Below, piece after piece: positions 22,608 through 32,030 of a stretch of 64,000 bases of DNA. The notes under the pieces are model-generated. The model had not been told where the DNA came from, ran no database searches, and saw only the letters and a program-made list of their open reading frames with translations. The stretch is taken from the IMG/VR virus record IMGVR_UViG_3300031654_000269, positions 1 to 64,000 of that record, one strand, 5' to 3'. Every line of letters starts with the position of its first letter. Within the stretch, counting starts at the first letter, position 1. This DNA comes from a virus. The translations under genes and the position numbers were made by a program.

Positions 22608-24147
22608 TACATTAATACTTGATAAAAAGTCTCAGGAAGTCATTTCTCAAGCTATAAATGACCCGGTAGATGCTATCCGTTCCCTCGGAGGATTAGATTT
22701 TTATGAATTCTTACAAGTATTTTGGGAACAGATAACTTTGGATGAATTTGTAGATAATTGGCACATACCTATGTTATGTAATGAATTACAAACGTTAGCA
22801 GAAAGAGTGGCAAAGAAACAACCTAAAGAATACGATTTAATAGTAAATATCCCTCCAGGTACAACTAAAACAATAATATGTTTAATTGCGTTTCCAGCTT
22901 GGGCATGGACTAAGTGGTATTGGATGCAATTTATAGCAGCGTCACATAGTATGCCTATTGCTTTAAAGAGTGCAACTAAGTGTAGGGACTTAGTACGGTC
23001 GGATAAGTATAAGATGATATATCCATGGTTGGACATAAAGGCGGATGAGGATACCAAGTCAGATTTTAGGGTTGTAAAAAAGACGTATGTCAAAGCTGGC
23101 CATGTACCACGAATATCTATTGGGGGTGGACGGTTTACTTGTTCAGTAGGAGGTTCAGTAACAGGGATGCATGGTCATATTGTATTAATTGATGACCCAA
23201 TTGACCCTCGAAAAGCTATTAGTGATGCAGAGATTGAATCTGCTAATCATTGGATGGATGAAACGATACCAACACGTAAGGTTAATAAGGAAGTTACTCC
23301 CACTGTTTTGATAATGCAACGTCTTCATCAGAATGATCCTTCCGGACATCTATTAGAAAAGAAAGAGAAACGGATTCGGCATATATGTCTACCGGGAGAA
23401 ATTGTTAATTACAATAAATACATACAACCAAAAGAATTTAAAGAATATTATAAAAATGGATTATTGGATCCAACACGTATGTCATGGACTGTGTTAAAGG
23501 ACATGGAAATTGATATGGGACAATACGGTTTCGCCGGTCAGGTTGGACAGAATCCAACTCCACCAGGTGGAGGTATGTTTAAAGTTGATCATTTCCAGAT
23601 GATTCAAACAATGATTCCTGAAGTGAGTATAATGCAAACGATTCGATATTGGGATAAAGCAGCTACAGATGAAGCTGAATTGAAAAAGGGAAGAGATGCA
23701 GCATATACCGTTGGAGTGAAAATGATACTGACAGATCGTGGAAAATATATTGTTGCCGATGTAAAACGAGGACGGTGGGAAACAAACGAACGGGAAAGGA
23801 TCATACGAGAGACTGCTGAAGTGGATGGACAGAAAGTATTAGTTATGACAGAACAGGAACCAGGGTCAGGTGGGAAAGATAGTGTACGATCAACAATTAC
23901 TAACCTGGCCGGATATCATTGTGAAGGAGACCCCGTGTCGGGGAAAGGAAGTAAACCAATTCGAGCAGATATATATAGTGTACAGGTAAATAATGGTAAT
24001 GTGTTATTGTTGTCAGGGGATTGGAACCGGGAGTTTGTGGAGGAGCACCGGTTCTTTCCTTTTTCTAAGTACAAGGATCAGGTTGATGCCGCTGCCGGTG
24101 CATTTAATAAATTGACGAAGAAGAAACAAGTTAAAATATACACATAA
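22591..24147 (+). CDS. terL: Terminase large subunit
   Basis: A 518-residue ATPase-nuclease that packages DNA into the prohead. Walker A is PPGTTKT at 88-94 and Walker B is IVLIDDP in the ATPase domain. The nuclease domain begins with RYWDKAAT, then GRDAAYTVGVKM, and ends with KDQVDAAAGAFNKL. The start is GTG at 22591, inside the terS 3' end; no suitable ATG is nearby. Confidence 0.92.
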   Translation: MSDTIDTLILDKKSQEVISQAINDPVDAIRSLGGLDFYEFLQVFWEQITLDEFVDNWHIPMLCNELQTLAERVAKKQPKEYDLIVNIPPGTTKTIICLIAFPAWAWTKWYWMQFIAASHSMPIALKSATKCRDLVRSDKYKMIYPWLDIKADEDTKSDFRVVKKTYVKAGHVPRISIGGGRFTCSVGGSVTGMHGHIVLIDDPIDPRKAISDAEIESANHWMDETIPTRKVNKEVTPTVLIMQRLHQNDPSGHLLEKKEKRIRHICLPGEIVNYNKYIQPKEFKEYYKNGLLDPTRMSWTVLKDMEIDMGQYGFAGQVGQNPTPPGGGMFKVDHFQMIQTMIPEVSIMQTIRYWDKAATDEAELKKGRDAAYTVGVKMILTDRGKYIVADVKRGRWETNERERIIRETAEVDGQKVLVMTEQEPGSGGKDSVRSTITNLAGYHCEGDPVSGKGSKPIRADIYSVQVNNGNVLLLSGDWNREFVEEHRFFPFSKYKDQVDAAAGAFNKLTKKKQVKIYT

Positions 24148-24148
24148 A

Positions 24149-24268
24149 ATGATTAAAAAACTTTTTCTTTCGATGTCAGAGTGGTTACTTGATTGGGCTG
24201 ATATTATTTTTTTATCAATACTGACTTTATCATTGGTTAGTTTAATTATAGTCTGGATAACACAATGA
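24149..24268 (+). CDS. Small membrane protein (39 aa)
   Basis: A 39-residue frame, MIKKLFLSMSEWLLDW then a membrane segment (IIFLSILTLSLVSLIIVW). It starts 1 bp after terL and its stop overlaps the endolysin start as ATGA. This tight fit supports it as real. A holin-like or lysis-accessory role is possible given the endolysin next to it. Confidence 0.6.
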   Translation: MIKKLFLSMSEWLLDWADIIFLSILTLSLVSLIIVWITQ

Positions 24269-24756
24269 GTGAAATGAACAAAGCAATAATATCTGAACAT
24301 CTATCCTACCGAGAAGCAGTATACAGTGATACTGCCTTACGATTGGGTATTGATAATTACCCAACTGAGGCTCAGTTAGAGAGCATGGAGGATTGGGCGT
24401 TGCATATATTTGAACCTCTACGTAAAGGACTTGGAGATCGTCCTATTAATATCTCTAGTATGTTCCGATCATTATCATTAAATAAAGTTATTGGTGGAGC
24501 TGAGACAAGTCAGCACATGGAGGGTGAGGCAGCTGATCTGGATAATGATAATCGGGAGGAAGGTCCAACCAATGCAGAGATATTTCATTATATACGTGGA
24601 TATCTTATATTTGATCAATTGATTTGGGAGTATGGAGATGATGAGAATCCTGCTTGGGTCCATGTAAGTTATAATGCCGGGAAGAATAGGAATGAGGTTT
24701 TAAGGTGTCGTAGAATAAATGGTAGAACTAAATATGAGTTGTATGACCGTAGCTGA
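24265..24756 (+). CDS. M15-family peptidase, probable endolysin
   Basis: A 163-residue zinc peptidase of the M15 (VanY / L-Ala-D-Glu peptidase) type that cuts peptidoglycan cross-peptides. SxHxxxxAxD appears as SQHMEGEAADLD (His84, Asp91), with the third zinc ligand His133 in WVHVSY. No signal peptide is present, so a holin or spanin system would be needed for release. It is flanked by small membrane genes and a lipobox protein. Confidence 0.88.
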   Translation: MSEMNKAIISEHLSYREAVYSDTALRLGIDNYPTEAQLESMEDWALHIFEPLRKGLGDRPINISSMFRSLSLNKVIGGAETSQHMEGEAADLDNDNREEGPTNAEIFHYIRGYLIFDQLIWEYGDDENPAWVHVSYNAGKNRNEVLRCRRINGRTKYELYDRS

Positions 24757-25690
24757 AATATACGAGAAGGATTATAATATATTTATCAGGTATGCTATGA
24801 AACACTTTACCCGCTTTAATGAGGAGTGGGCAAGAGATTTAGTACAAGATACTTTCTTACGGGTACTCCGGTATCTTAAAAGTACAGGGAAGAGTTTGAT
24901 TGAAGGAACAGAGCGGACTTTCATCATTGGAGTTATGCATCATGTAGTTATTAATAATTATCGTTGTAAGCATAATAAGATGGCAAAACGATGTTCAGAT
25001 CTAGCGGAGGTAGAAAAAGTAACAATAGATCATGATTTTAACTTGGATATTGACATAATCCATAAAGTATTACAAGGCAGAAGTTCGGAGAATAAGACAT
25101 ATCAATACTTTTTAAAATATTTACAAGGTTATAAACTCAAAGAAATAGCAGAAATGGAAAATACAACAATTCAAAGTGTGAAGTCAGGAATGAACTTTTG
25201 TCGACAACGAGCAATCAAATCCAAAGTGATATCAAGTATGGTTGCTGTATATACGGCGTTTTTATTAATAGGATGTAATCCGAAAGACTGTCCTGATTGT
25301 CCGTCATGTCCTCCCTGCAATCCAATAACTATTCATGATACCGTAATAGTGGATAATACTTGTTATCCTTGTATTGATTCTGCTAAGCAGGTTGCGTTAG
25401 AAGAGATAAACGATTGGTATTTATTCAAAGTAGACGAATTAGATAGTTTACATCAATTGGCGATGAATGAGGTGGATGAATACCGCGAGCAAGCCATATA
25501 CGAAATTGATACTATGCGTGAGAATTTTATTATATGGCGAGATGCTGAGGTAGAGTATTTAGCCTTATGGAAAGACTCCGTTGAACGATTACATATCTAT
25601 GATAACTTAACAATTGATTGTCCAGAGATGGAGGCAATTGTATATTTTGATGAAGTAACAGGAAAGCCCGTATTGAAAATATTAGAATAA
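24743..25690 (+). CDS. ECF-sigma-like protein fused to a lipoprotein-type domain
   Basis: The N-terminal 160 residues resemble an ECF sigma factor: region 2 with EEWARDLVQDTFLRVLRYL and ERTFIIGVMHHVVINN, region 4 with YLQGYKLKEIAEMENTTIQS. A hydrophobic stretch ending in a lipobox (FLLIGC) follows at about residues 166-178, then a Cys/Pro-rich patch and a charged coiled coil. The C-terminal part could be translated separately from ATG at 25190 or 25238 as an outer-membrane spanin-like lipoprotein. I prefer the start at 24743; one at 24719 also exists. The overlap with the endolysin is 14 bp. Confidence 0.7.
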   Translation: MTVAEIYEKDYNIFIRYAMKHFTRFNEEWARDLVQDTFLRVLRYLKSTGKSLIEGTERTFIIGVMHHVVINNYRCKHNKMAKRCSDLAEVEKVTIDHDFNLDIDIIHKVLQGRSSENKTYQYFLKYLQGYKLKEIAEMENTTIQSVKSGMNFCRQRAIKSKVISSMVAVYTAFLLIGCNPKDCPDCPSCPPCNPITIHDTVIVDNTCYPCIDSAKQVALEEINDWYLFKVDELDSLHQLAMNEVDEYREQAIYEIDTMRENFIIWRDAEVEYLALWKDSVERLHIYDNLTIDCPEMEAIVYFDEVTGKPVLKILE

Positions 25691-25841
25691 ATGGAAAAAC
25701 CTAAATCTAAAGATTCAAAATGAATTATATGAAGGTCAGACCCGTTCATTCAATACTTATATTATAATTCTTATTTTTATGTTAATATGTGGTATTGTAT
25801 TTTTTATCATTACAGTGCTTCAGATTGGAATTACTTGTTAA
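25691..25841 (+). other. Possible frameshifted small membrane protein
   Basis: An ATG at 25691 opens a 10-codon frame (MEKPKSKDSK). The +1 frame from the same point is open to 25841 and encodes NELYEGQTRSFNTY then a strong membrane segment (ILIFMLICGIVFFIITVL), but it has no start codon of its own before that segment. One base change, or a programmed shift at TCAAAAT near 25715, would join them. A short product starting at ATG 25779 is the alternative. Confidence 0.4.
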
Positions 25842-25859
25842 TACATAAAACAAAACGAC

Positions 25860-26042
25860 ATGTGGGCAATAATAAGTACGATTTGTCTTCTTCCTCTTCA
25901 AATTATGTATTTAATCATAAATAGATTTAATGAGCATAAACAGAAGTGGTACGTCTTACTAATCCCATTGTGGATTGTAGGTTTAATTTGGTTAGTGGTA
26001 TTGATTACACTAATCATACATATAATCAATTTCGAAGGATAA
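25860..26042 (+). CDS. Small two-helix membrane protein, holin candidate
   Basis: A 60-residue protein with two membrane segments (ISTICLLPLQIMYLII and LLIPLWIVGLIWLVVLITLI) separated by a charged loop NRFNEHKQKW. The size, topology and position near the endolysin fit a class II holin. There is no direct motif to prove it. Confidence 0.55.
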   Translation: MWAIISTICLLPLQIMYLIINRFNEHKQKWYVLLIPLWIVGLIWLVVLITLIIHIINFEG

Positions 26043-26067
26043 ATGGAATAACAAAATAAAACTTTAA

Positions 26068-26541
26068 ATGAAAATGAAAAAATTACTAATTGCTTTAATA
26101 TTCATCGGAATGTCTATTACGAGCGTCGAAGCTCAGTGGAAGACTTATACCGATGGATTTAACTTCAACAACCTATCTGGTACAGATACAGCATTCTACT
26201 ATAATGTATTTGAGTCAAGTCCAAAGAGGGTATACGATGGATTATGGTCAGTTGGAGTGCTGGATGATTTGATTAAATCCGATTCCCTTCATGTTACTAT
26301 CGGAGTGGCAAGTGAAGTAGGAGATTTTAAAGAATTGTCAATAACGAACTGGCCGTATGAACTCGGAACGGATTCAACCATAGTGAATGGGAGCTATTCA
26401 CATGGACATGCTGCGTATGATGATATTATACCATTTCGATATTTGGTTGTGAAGTATTATAAGGATGCAACCGGGGAGTTTGAAGTGGCAGTCACATCAG
26501 CTGATTCGGTACGACATAAAATATATATGTTTGAGAGATGA
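26068..26541 (+). CDS. Exported protein of unknown function
   Basis: A 157-residue protein with a classical signal peptide: MKMKKLLIALIFIGMS, then cleavage likely after VEA-Q near residue 22. The mature part is beta-rich (DSLHVTIGVASEVGDFKE). No known domain. It precedes two further exported proteins with overlapping or adjacent frames. Confidence 0.65.
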   Translation: MKMKKLLIALIFIGMSITSVEAQWKTYTDGFNFNNLSGTDTAFYYNVFESSPKRVYDGLWSVGVLDDLIKSDSLHVTIGVASEVGDFKELSITNWPYELGTDSTIVNGSYSHGHAAYDDIIPFRYLVVKYYKDATGEFEVAVTSADSVRHKIYMFER

Positions 26542-27782
26542 TAAAAAGTCTGTTCATAACATTATTATTAATTCCTTTTACTCTTATAGGGTTTGGACAA
26601 GCTTTGGCTGATCGAGGATTTATCAGAGATTTTGATGGATCCAGTATTGTCAATAGAGCAGTAACAGCGACTCTATATGTTTCCCCTAATGGTGATAATT
26701 CAGATGGTTTTACACTGAAAAGAGCTTATCAAACATTGTCAGGAGCTTTAAGTGCAGCTTCAACAGATAAAAATGAATGTACGTTAATAGTTGTAGGAAT
26801 TAATACCGATGCAGACTTTTATGACATCAATACACCAGATGACCCAACTTTTACAGGTAACTATATAATAAAAGGAACGAATAATACATGGCAAAAAATC
26901 AAGAATACTCACGCCGAAGCTACTTCGATACTTAAATTCACTGGTCATGTTTCTTTGGATGATCTTAGCTTCGATCTTGGTACGGGTAGTGCAAATGGAG
27001 TGATTATCACACAAGACGGTTTCCGTGTCAATTCATGTCGGTTTGCCGGGACAGAATTAACAGGTGCAGCAACAGCTCTTCATATTGACGGAGCAACAAC
27101 CTTAGAGGACGGGAAGATTATAAATTGCGAGTTTTTAGGTGATAGAACTTACATGACTGGGATATTAATGGATAATACCGCATTTCATGAGATTTCTGAT
27201 ATTTTATTTAATGAATGTTTAGCGGCCATACAGATAGTTAATGATGCTAGTGATCTCAATACATTTGATGGAATGTACATAAAGAATTGTGCTATCGGAA
27301 TAGATATTGATGCGGGAAATGAGCAACGTATTTCTAATGTACAATTTGCGGATAATACAGTGAATATAGACGATGAAGTTGGTGATCATACTTTTGATAA
27401 TTTAAAAGGTGATTTCGCCGTTACTATCCTCCCAGATAATCTTGTTGGCATTACTATTGCAGCTAATGCTACTGCCAATCTCTGGGGAGCAGATACCGAG
27501 ATAATCGCTGCTGATGTTATTGATGCACCGTTTAGGGTTCTTAGTTTTATTAATGATCCGGGCGTGGAGCAATGGTATCAGGTACGATTCAGTTATGGAG
27601 CAGCGGGTACTCAGTATTTTGATAATGTTTTGTTAAACTCTACAAAGAAATCTGGATCCACTGTACCAACAGGAACAGGGTTTATCTTTAACAAAGGTAC
27701 GCGAATAAGTGCAAGTGCAAAAGCATTTACTGGAGGTAGTGATGAAGTTCAGGTATGGTTAAAAATTCAAATAGTACAATAG
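26538..27782 (+). CDS. Exported beta-helix protein
   Basis: A 414-residue protein with an N-terminal signal peptide (MIKSLFITLLLIPFTLIGFG), then YVSPNGDNSDGFTLKRAYQT, the usual start of a right-handed beta-helix (pectate-lyase-like), with repeated turn motifs through residue 290. The C-terminal 100 residues form a separate beta domain. A signal peptide is unusual for a virion protein. It may bind or act on surface polysaccharide. It overlaps the preceding gene by ATGA. Confidence 0.7.
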   Translation: MIKSLFITLLLIPFTLIGFGQALADRGFIRDFDGSSIVNRAVTATLYVSPNGDNSDGFTLKRAYQTLSGALSAASTDKNECTLIVVGINTDADFYDINTPDDPTFTGNYIIKGTNNTWQKIKNTHAEATSILKFTGHVSLDDLSFDLGTGSANGVIITQDGFRVNSCRFAGTELTGAATALHIDGATTLEDGKIINCEFLGDRTYMTGILMDNTAFHEISDILFNECLAAIQIVNDASDLNTFDGMYIKNCAIGIDIDAGNEQRISNVQFADNTVNIDDEVGDHTFDNLKGDFAVTILPDNLVGITIAANATANLWGADTEIIAADVIDAPFRVLSFINDPGVEQWYQVRFSYGAAGTQYFDNVLLNSTKKSGSTVPTGTGFIFNKGTRISASAKAFTGGSDEVQVWLKIQIVQ

Positions 27783-27783
27783 T

Positions 27784-30195
27784 ATGAAAAAGATTTTAAT
27801 TATATTACTACTAACTTTATCAACTTGGGCTTTTGCTGAATATGATAGCACGTATGTCTTAGCTATAAAGCAGAAATTTGCTATTCCTGAAGATGTGGAG
27901 AATGGAGATTATCTGGATTATTGGATAATTAATCGAACATGGATGAAAGGAGCGGAGAGTTCGGCTACATTTGAGATAACCACCAATTTCAATAATGCTT
28001 TTGCGATTAATGCAAGCACAGGACTTCTTACTGTTGCTGACTATACTCAAATTAACGGAAAAATCGTTCAACAAGACACGATAATTAATCTTATAATAAA
28101 AAGCACTGAGTCTGGATTTATTGAATACGACACTGCCGAGGTTCATGTGAAAGAGGCTTCATTTTGTAGATTTTACTCGAATTCAGGAACAAGTACAACA
28201 GCAGACACTACCAGGAGCAGTCCGCATGATGTTTTGGTTTTAGCTGATGTGAAAGCAGGTTTTGGGATATTTTTAAAACGCGGAGATGTATGGGACAATC
28301 CGCAATTAGCATTAGTTGGGTTGATTGCTTCAGGAACAAACCCAACTGTTTTCGGCTCTTATGGTACTGGCGCAAGGGCAGCATTTAAACGAACAACTGG
28401 CACAGATCCGGCGTTTAAAATCGGGGGTAATTGGGATGCTGATAGTGCAGCTAACAAATGTTTTTACATGGATTTGTATGCTTTGGATTTCAGGTTATTT
28501 TATGGGGCTGCTTGTTATGTAACAAGGCCAAGTAACTATGTAGGCTGGTATGGTTGTAATTTTAACAATTGTAATACCGATAAAACAGGAGAAGCCTCTC
28601 TGGTTATTAGAAACGAATTTCCTGATTTCGGTTCGGTTGGAGATTCAAGTCTAACTCTTGATTTTGATATATGGAATTGTTCATTCGATACGACTTCTAA
28701 TAGTGATGTAGTGGGTGCTGATAAATCATTTATGAAGACAGGAGCTACGGTTAGAGTTTATAATTGTCATTTCGGACTTATAGATGATACTGATTATAAC
28801 GAAGGTCAGGGGGTGAGGTTTACGGCTGGCCGATGCCAACATATAAAACATTGTGATATTACTCTAGGTATAACTTCAGGAATAGGGTCAAGGACAAACA
28901 TACAATTAAGAGCAGATTATGTAACTATTGAAGATTGTATAATTAATGGTGGAGCAAGTGGAATGTACTTCACAAATGTAGGAAGCCATGAGGAAACTTA
29001 TCCTGATCATGTAACTGTCAAAAATTGCTGGATATATAATACAGATGTAGCAACGATTTATTGTTATAAGTCAAATACGAGTAGCGTTTATAGTTCCAGG
29101 TATAATGTAGTTGAAAATAACTTATTGAGTTCTGATGCAAATGCTATGATTTTGGAAGATTGGGAGGAGTCAGATATAAGGTATAACACTATTTATGGAA
29201 GTACAGGAGGAATCACAACTTCGTACGATTTTGATAATAATGATATCTATTACAATATATTTTATGATAATAGCGGAAATGATATTTATTTAACTGTAGG
29301 AGATGGAAGTGAAATCTATAACAACACAGTTGATGGAGTAATCAATTGCACAGATGCTAGTTCAGAAATAGCACGTAATAATTTTTATACTTCTATTACA
29401 AGTGTAGAGACTAATTCAAATGGTATTGATCTCGATGATATCACACCTGCTGTTTATTTTACTGATTATGCCGGACACGATTATAGTTTAAAAGAAACCG
29501 CCGTTCTTGCAATTGACTTGGGTTATGATTGGGAACAGACACGGGATATCTTAGGGAATACTAAATTAGGTGACGAATGGGATATCGGAGCTTATGAGTT
29601 ACAGGATGAGGAAGATCCAACGGTCACTTGCATAGATGATCCGACCAAAAGTGCTGATGAAGGTCAATGTTATTATACAGTAGTGGGAACTGAATTTGAT
29701 ACTGTAAGTAGTTCAGATAATGTTGGAGTGGTTTCTGTGATTAATGACTTTAACGATCTTACAACTCTTGCAGGGGAACAAATCCCTGATGGTACAACTA
29801 TTGAGTGGATGGTTACAGATGCTGCGAGTAATACAGGGACTTGTAGTTTTACTGTTACCGTTACCGATGATGAAGATCCAACAATCGGTTGTATAGAGAA
29901 TCAAACTAAAGATGCCGATGAAGGTGAATCTTATTATACAGTGGTAGAAGATGAGTTTGATCCAACTGCCACGGGGGACAATTGTGGAGTAGCTAGTACG
30001 TTGAATGATTTTAATGATGAGGGAACTTTAGCAGGAGCCCAAATTCCAGACGGTACTACGATTACATGGACTATCACTGATGAATCAAGTAATACAAATG
30101 ATTGTAGTTTTACTGTTACCGTTACCGTAGAAGAGGAGGAAACAACTTCTTATGGGCATGCGGACAGAGTACCACGACCAGTAACACGAAAGTAA
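27784..30195 (+). CDS. Exported cadherin-like, beta-helix and HYR-like multidomain protein
   Basis: An 803-residue protein with a signal peptide ending in AFA-E near residue 18. Residues about 25-125 look like a cadherin-type Ig fold (FAINASTGLLTVAD). Residues 140-610 form a beta-helix with many N/D turn motifs. Two HYR-like repeats of about 85 residues follow (EEDPTVTCID and DEDPTIGCIE as starts). The two repeats are near-duplicates, so they arose by tandem duplication. HYR domains are common in Bacteroidota surface proteins. Confidence 0.75.
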   Translation: MKKILIILLLTLSTWAFAEYDSTYVLAIKQKFAIPEDVENGDYLDYWIINRTWMKGAESSATFEITTNFNNAFAINASTGLLTVADYTQINGKIVQQDTIINLIIKSTESGFIEYDTAEVHVKEASFCRFYSNSGTSTTADTTRSSPHDVLVLADVKAGFGIFLKRGDVWDNPQLALVGLIASGTNPTVFGSYGTGARAAFKRTTGTDPAFKIGGNWDADSAANKCFYMDLYALDFRLFYGAACYVTRPSNYVGWYGCNFNNCNTDKTGEASLVIRNEFPDFGSVGDSSLTLDFDIWNCSFDTTSNSDVVGADKSFMKTGATVRVYNCHFGLIDDTDYNEGQGVRFTAGRCQHIKHCDITLGITSGIGSRTNIQLRADYVTIEDCIINGGASGMYFTNVGSHEETYPDHVTVKNCWIYNTDVATIYCYKSNTSSVYSSRYNVVENNLLSSDANAMILEDWEESDIRYNTIYGSTGGITTSYDFDNNDIYYNIFYDNSGNDIYLTVGDGSEIYNNTVDGVINCTDASSEIARNNFYTSITSVETNSNGIDLDDITPAVYFTDYAGHDYSLKETAVLAIDLGYDWEQTRDILGNTKLGDEWDIGAYELQDEEDPTVTCIDDPTKSADEGQCYYTVVGTEFDTVSSSDNVGVVSVINDFNDLTTLAGEQIPDGTTIEWMVTDAASNTGTCSFTVTVTDDEDPTIGCIENQTKDADEGESYYTVVEDEFDPTATGDNCGVASTLNDFNDEGTLAGAQIPDGTTITWTITDESSNTNDCSFTVTVTVEEEETTSYGHADRVPRPVTRK

Positions 30196-30261
30196 TAATG
30201 ACAAGCAAAATAGGAATTGAAGTAGAATGTGCCATATTATTAACAATTAATAATTACTGAA

Positions 30262-30570
30262 ATGGCAGAAAAATGTACACAAATTGGGACTATTTCTAAA
30301 TTGAATAGTGAAGTGGCTGACCTATCTAAAATTGTAAAGGGTAATGGTAATAAAGGTATTTATAAAACAATGATAGAAGTCAATCAGACTGTCATGACTT
30401 TAAATGAATCAGTTAAGTTATTACGTACAGCGGTAAGTGGACTCACTAAATTCCAAATAGAAGTAGAGACGGAAATTCGGTTAACAGCTAGTCGAAAAAC
30501 TAATATTAAATGGTTAGTTGGTACAATTATAGCATTAACTGGATTAGTTATAACTCTTATATTAGTTTAA
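30262..30570 (+). CDS. Coiled-coil protein with C-terminal membrane anchor
   Basis: A 102-residue protein: a helical amphipathic region with heptad spacing (NQTVMTLNESVKLLRTAV) and one membrane segment at the end (WLVGTIIALTGLVITLIL). This plan resembles XhlA-type phage lysis accessories, but no diagnostic motif is present. It lies immediately before the portal gene. Confidence 0.6.
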   Translation: MAEKCTQIGTISKLNSEVADLSKIVKGNGNKGIYKTMIEVNQTVMTLNESVKLLRTAVSGLTKFQIEVETEIRLTASRKTNIKWLVGTIIALTGLVITLILV

Positions 30571-30572
30571 AC

Positions 30573-32030
30573 ATGGAACGCACTAAAGAAAAAACAAACG
30601 GTCACGCTGATCCTCAAACGATAGAGGCTTTACAGCAAAGGATTCATACATTGAGTATGATTACTGCCCGGGCAACATTGGCCACTCGTCTTGGTCTTTC
30701 ATACGGTAACGACCGAGACATTTATCAAGCTCTTGGTTATAAGTTGGATTTGACGTGGGATGATTATTACGCTCAATACACCAGACAGGATGCTGCAAAA
30801 GCCATAATTGATCGGCCGGTACAGGCTACATGGCAAGGTGAGTTCGGAGTATTAGAGGCAAAAGATGACAAGGAAACCCAGTTTGAAAAGGCTTGGAAGG
30901 TATTGGATGATAAGCTGAAGTTCAAAGCAAAATTCTCCCGTCTTGATCGCTTGACAGGTATTGGTGATTATGGAATATTGTTACTCGGTTTGGATGATGT
31001 AAAGAGAAAAGAAGATTATTTACAACCGGTGACAGGAAAAAGGAAATTACTTTATATCATGCCTTTTGGTTCAGGACATGCTAAGATATCTAAATGGGAA
31101 AGTCGTCCTGCTAATGAACGGTATGGTCAACCGCTGACTTATGATATTGAAGTTTCAAATGCTGAGGGTACAAGCTCTTCAACACTCCGGGTACATCATT
31201 CACGGGTGATTCATATCGTGGATAATCCGCTGGAGAATGAAGTAAAAGGAACACCGAGATTGGAAGCTGTATTTAATCGGCTGAAAGATATTGAAAAAGT
31301 GATAGGAGGTAGTGCTGAGATGTTTTGGCGGGGTGCCAGACCGGGATACCAAGCTAAAGTGGATCCAGATTATACTATGACTCAGCCACAGATTGATGAT
31401 CTTCAGAATCAGATAGATGAGTATGAAAACAACCTGCGGAGAATCCTGAAATTAGAAGGTGTTTCGATGGATAGTTTGGAAATGCAGGTTGCCAGCCCGA
31501 AAGATCATGTGGATATTCAAATACAAATGATTTCTATGGTGACAGGGATACCAAAAAGGATTTTAACGGGAAGTGAACGAGGGGAGTTATCATCCGGACA
31601 GGATAAGTCAGAATGGTTAACCTGGGTAAAGAATAGGAGGGGTGAATTTGCAGAACCGGTTATTGTACGTCCGTTTGTTGATAGGTGTATTGAATATGGA
31701 ATACTTCCAAAACCAAAAAATGGTGAATATTCAGTAGAATGGGAGGATTTATTTTCAGCTAGTGAAAAGGAAAAGGCTGAGGTAGGTAAAATACGGGCAG
31801 GAGCTTTGAAGGATTATGTGACTCAGAATGCCACTTATATTATACCACCGGAAGCATTTATGAAATACTTCCTCGGATTTGATGATGACGCTATTTCTCA
31901 GATACAAGAGATGCTGGAGGCTGTAAAAGCTGAAGAACCTGAAGTGACTCCTGAGGAGCAGGCAATGCTGGCTGAAGAGGAACGGCAACGACAATTATTA
32001 GAACAACAGAATCAAAAAGTGAATGAGTGA
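30573..32030 (+). CDS. Portal protein
   Basis: A 485-residue protein matching the portal families related to DUF1073: RQDAAKAIIDRPVQATWQG near the N-terminus, IGDYGILLLGLDD, VHHSRVIHI, and the TGIPKRILTGSERGELSSGQ segment. It forms the dodecameric vertex through which DNA is packaged. The ATG at 30573 directly follows the preceding stop; an in-frame alternative at 30510 lies inside that gene. The C-terminus is acidic. Confidence 0.87.
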   Translation: MERTKEKTNGHADPQTIEALQQRIHTLSMITARATLATRLGLSYGNDRDIYQALGYKLDLTWDDYYAQYTRQDAAKAIIDRPVQATWQGEFGVLEAKDDKETQFEKAWKVLDDKLKFKAKFSRLDRLTGIGDYGILLLGLDDVKRKEDYLQPVTGKRKLLYIMPFGSGHAKISKWESRPANERYGQPLTYDIEVSNAEGTSSSTLRVHHSRVIHIVDNPLENEVKGTPRLEAVFNRLKDIEKVIGGSAEMFWRGARPGYQAKVDPDYTMTQPQIDDLQNQIDEYENNLRRILKLEGVSMDSLEMQVASPKDHVDIQIQMISMVTGIPKRILTGSERGELSSGQDKSEWLTWVKNRRGEFAEPVIVRPFVDRCIEYGILPKPKNGEYSVEWEDLFSASEKEKAEVGKIRAGALKDYVTQNATYIIPPEAFMKYFLGFDDDAISQIQEMLEAVKAEEPEVTPEEQAMLAEEERQRQLLEQQNQKVNE

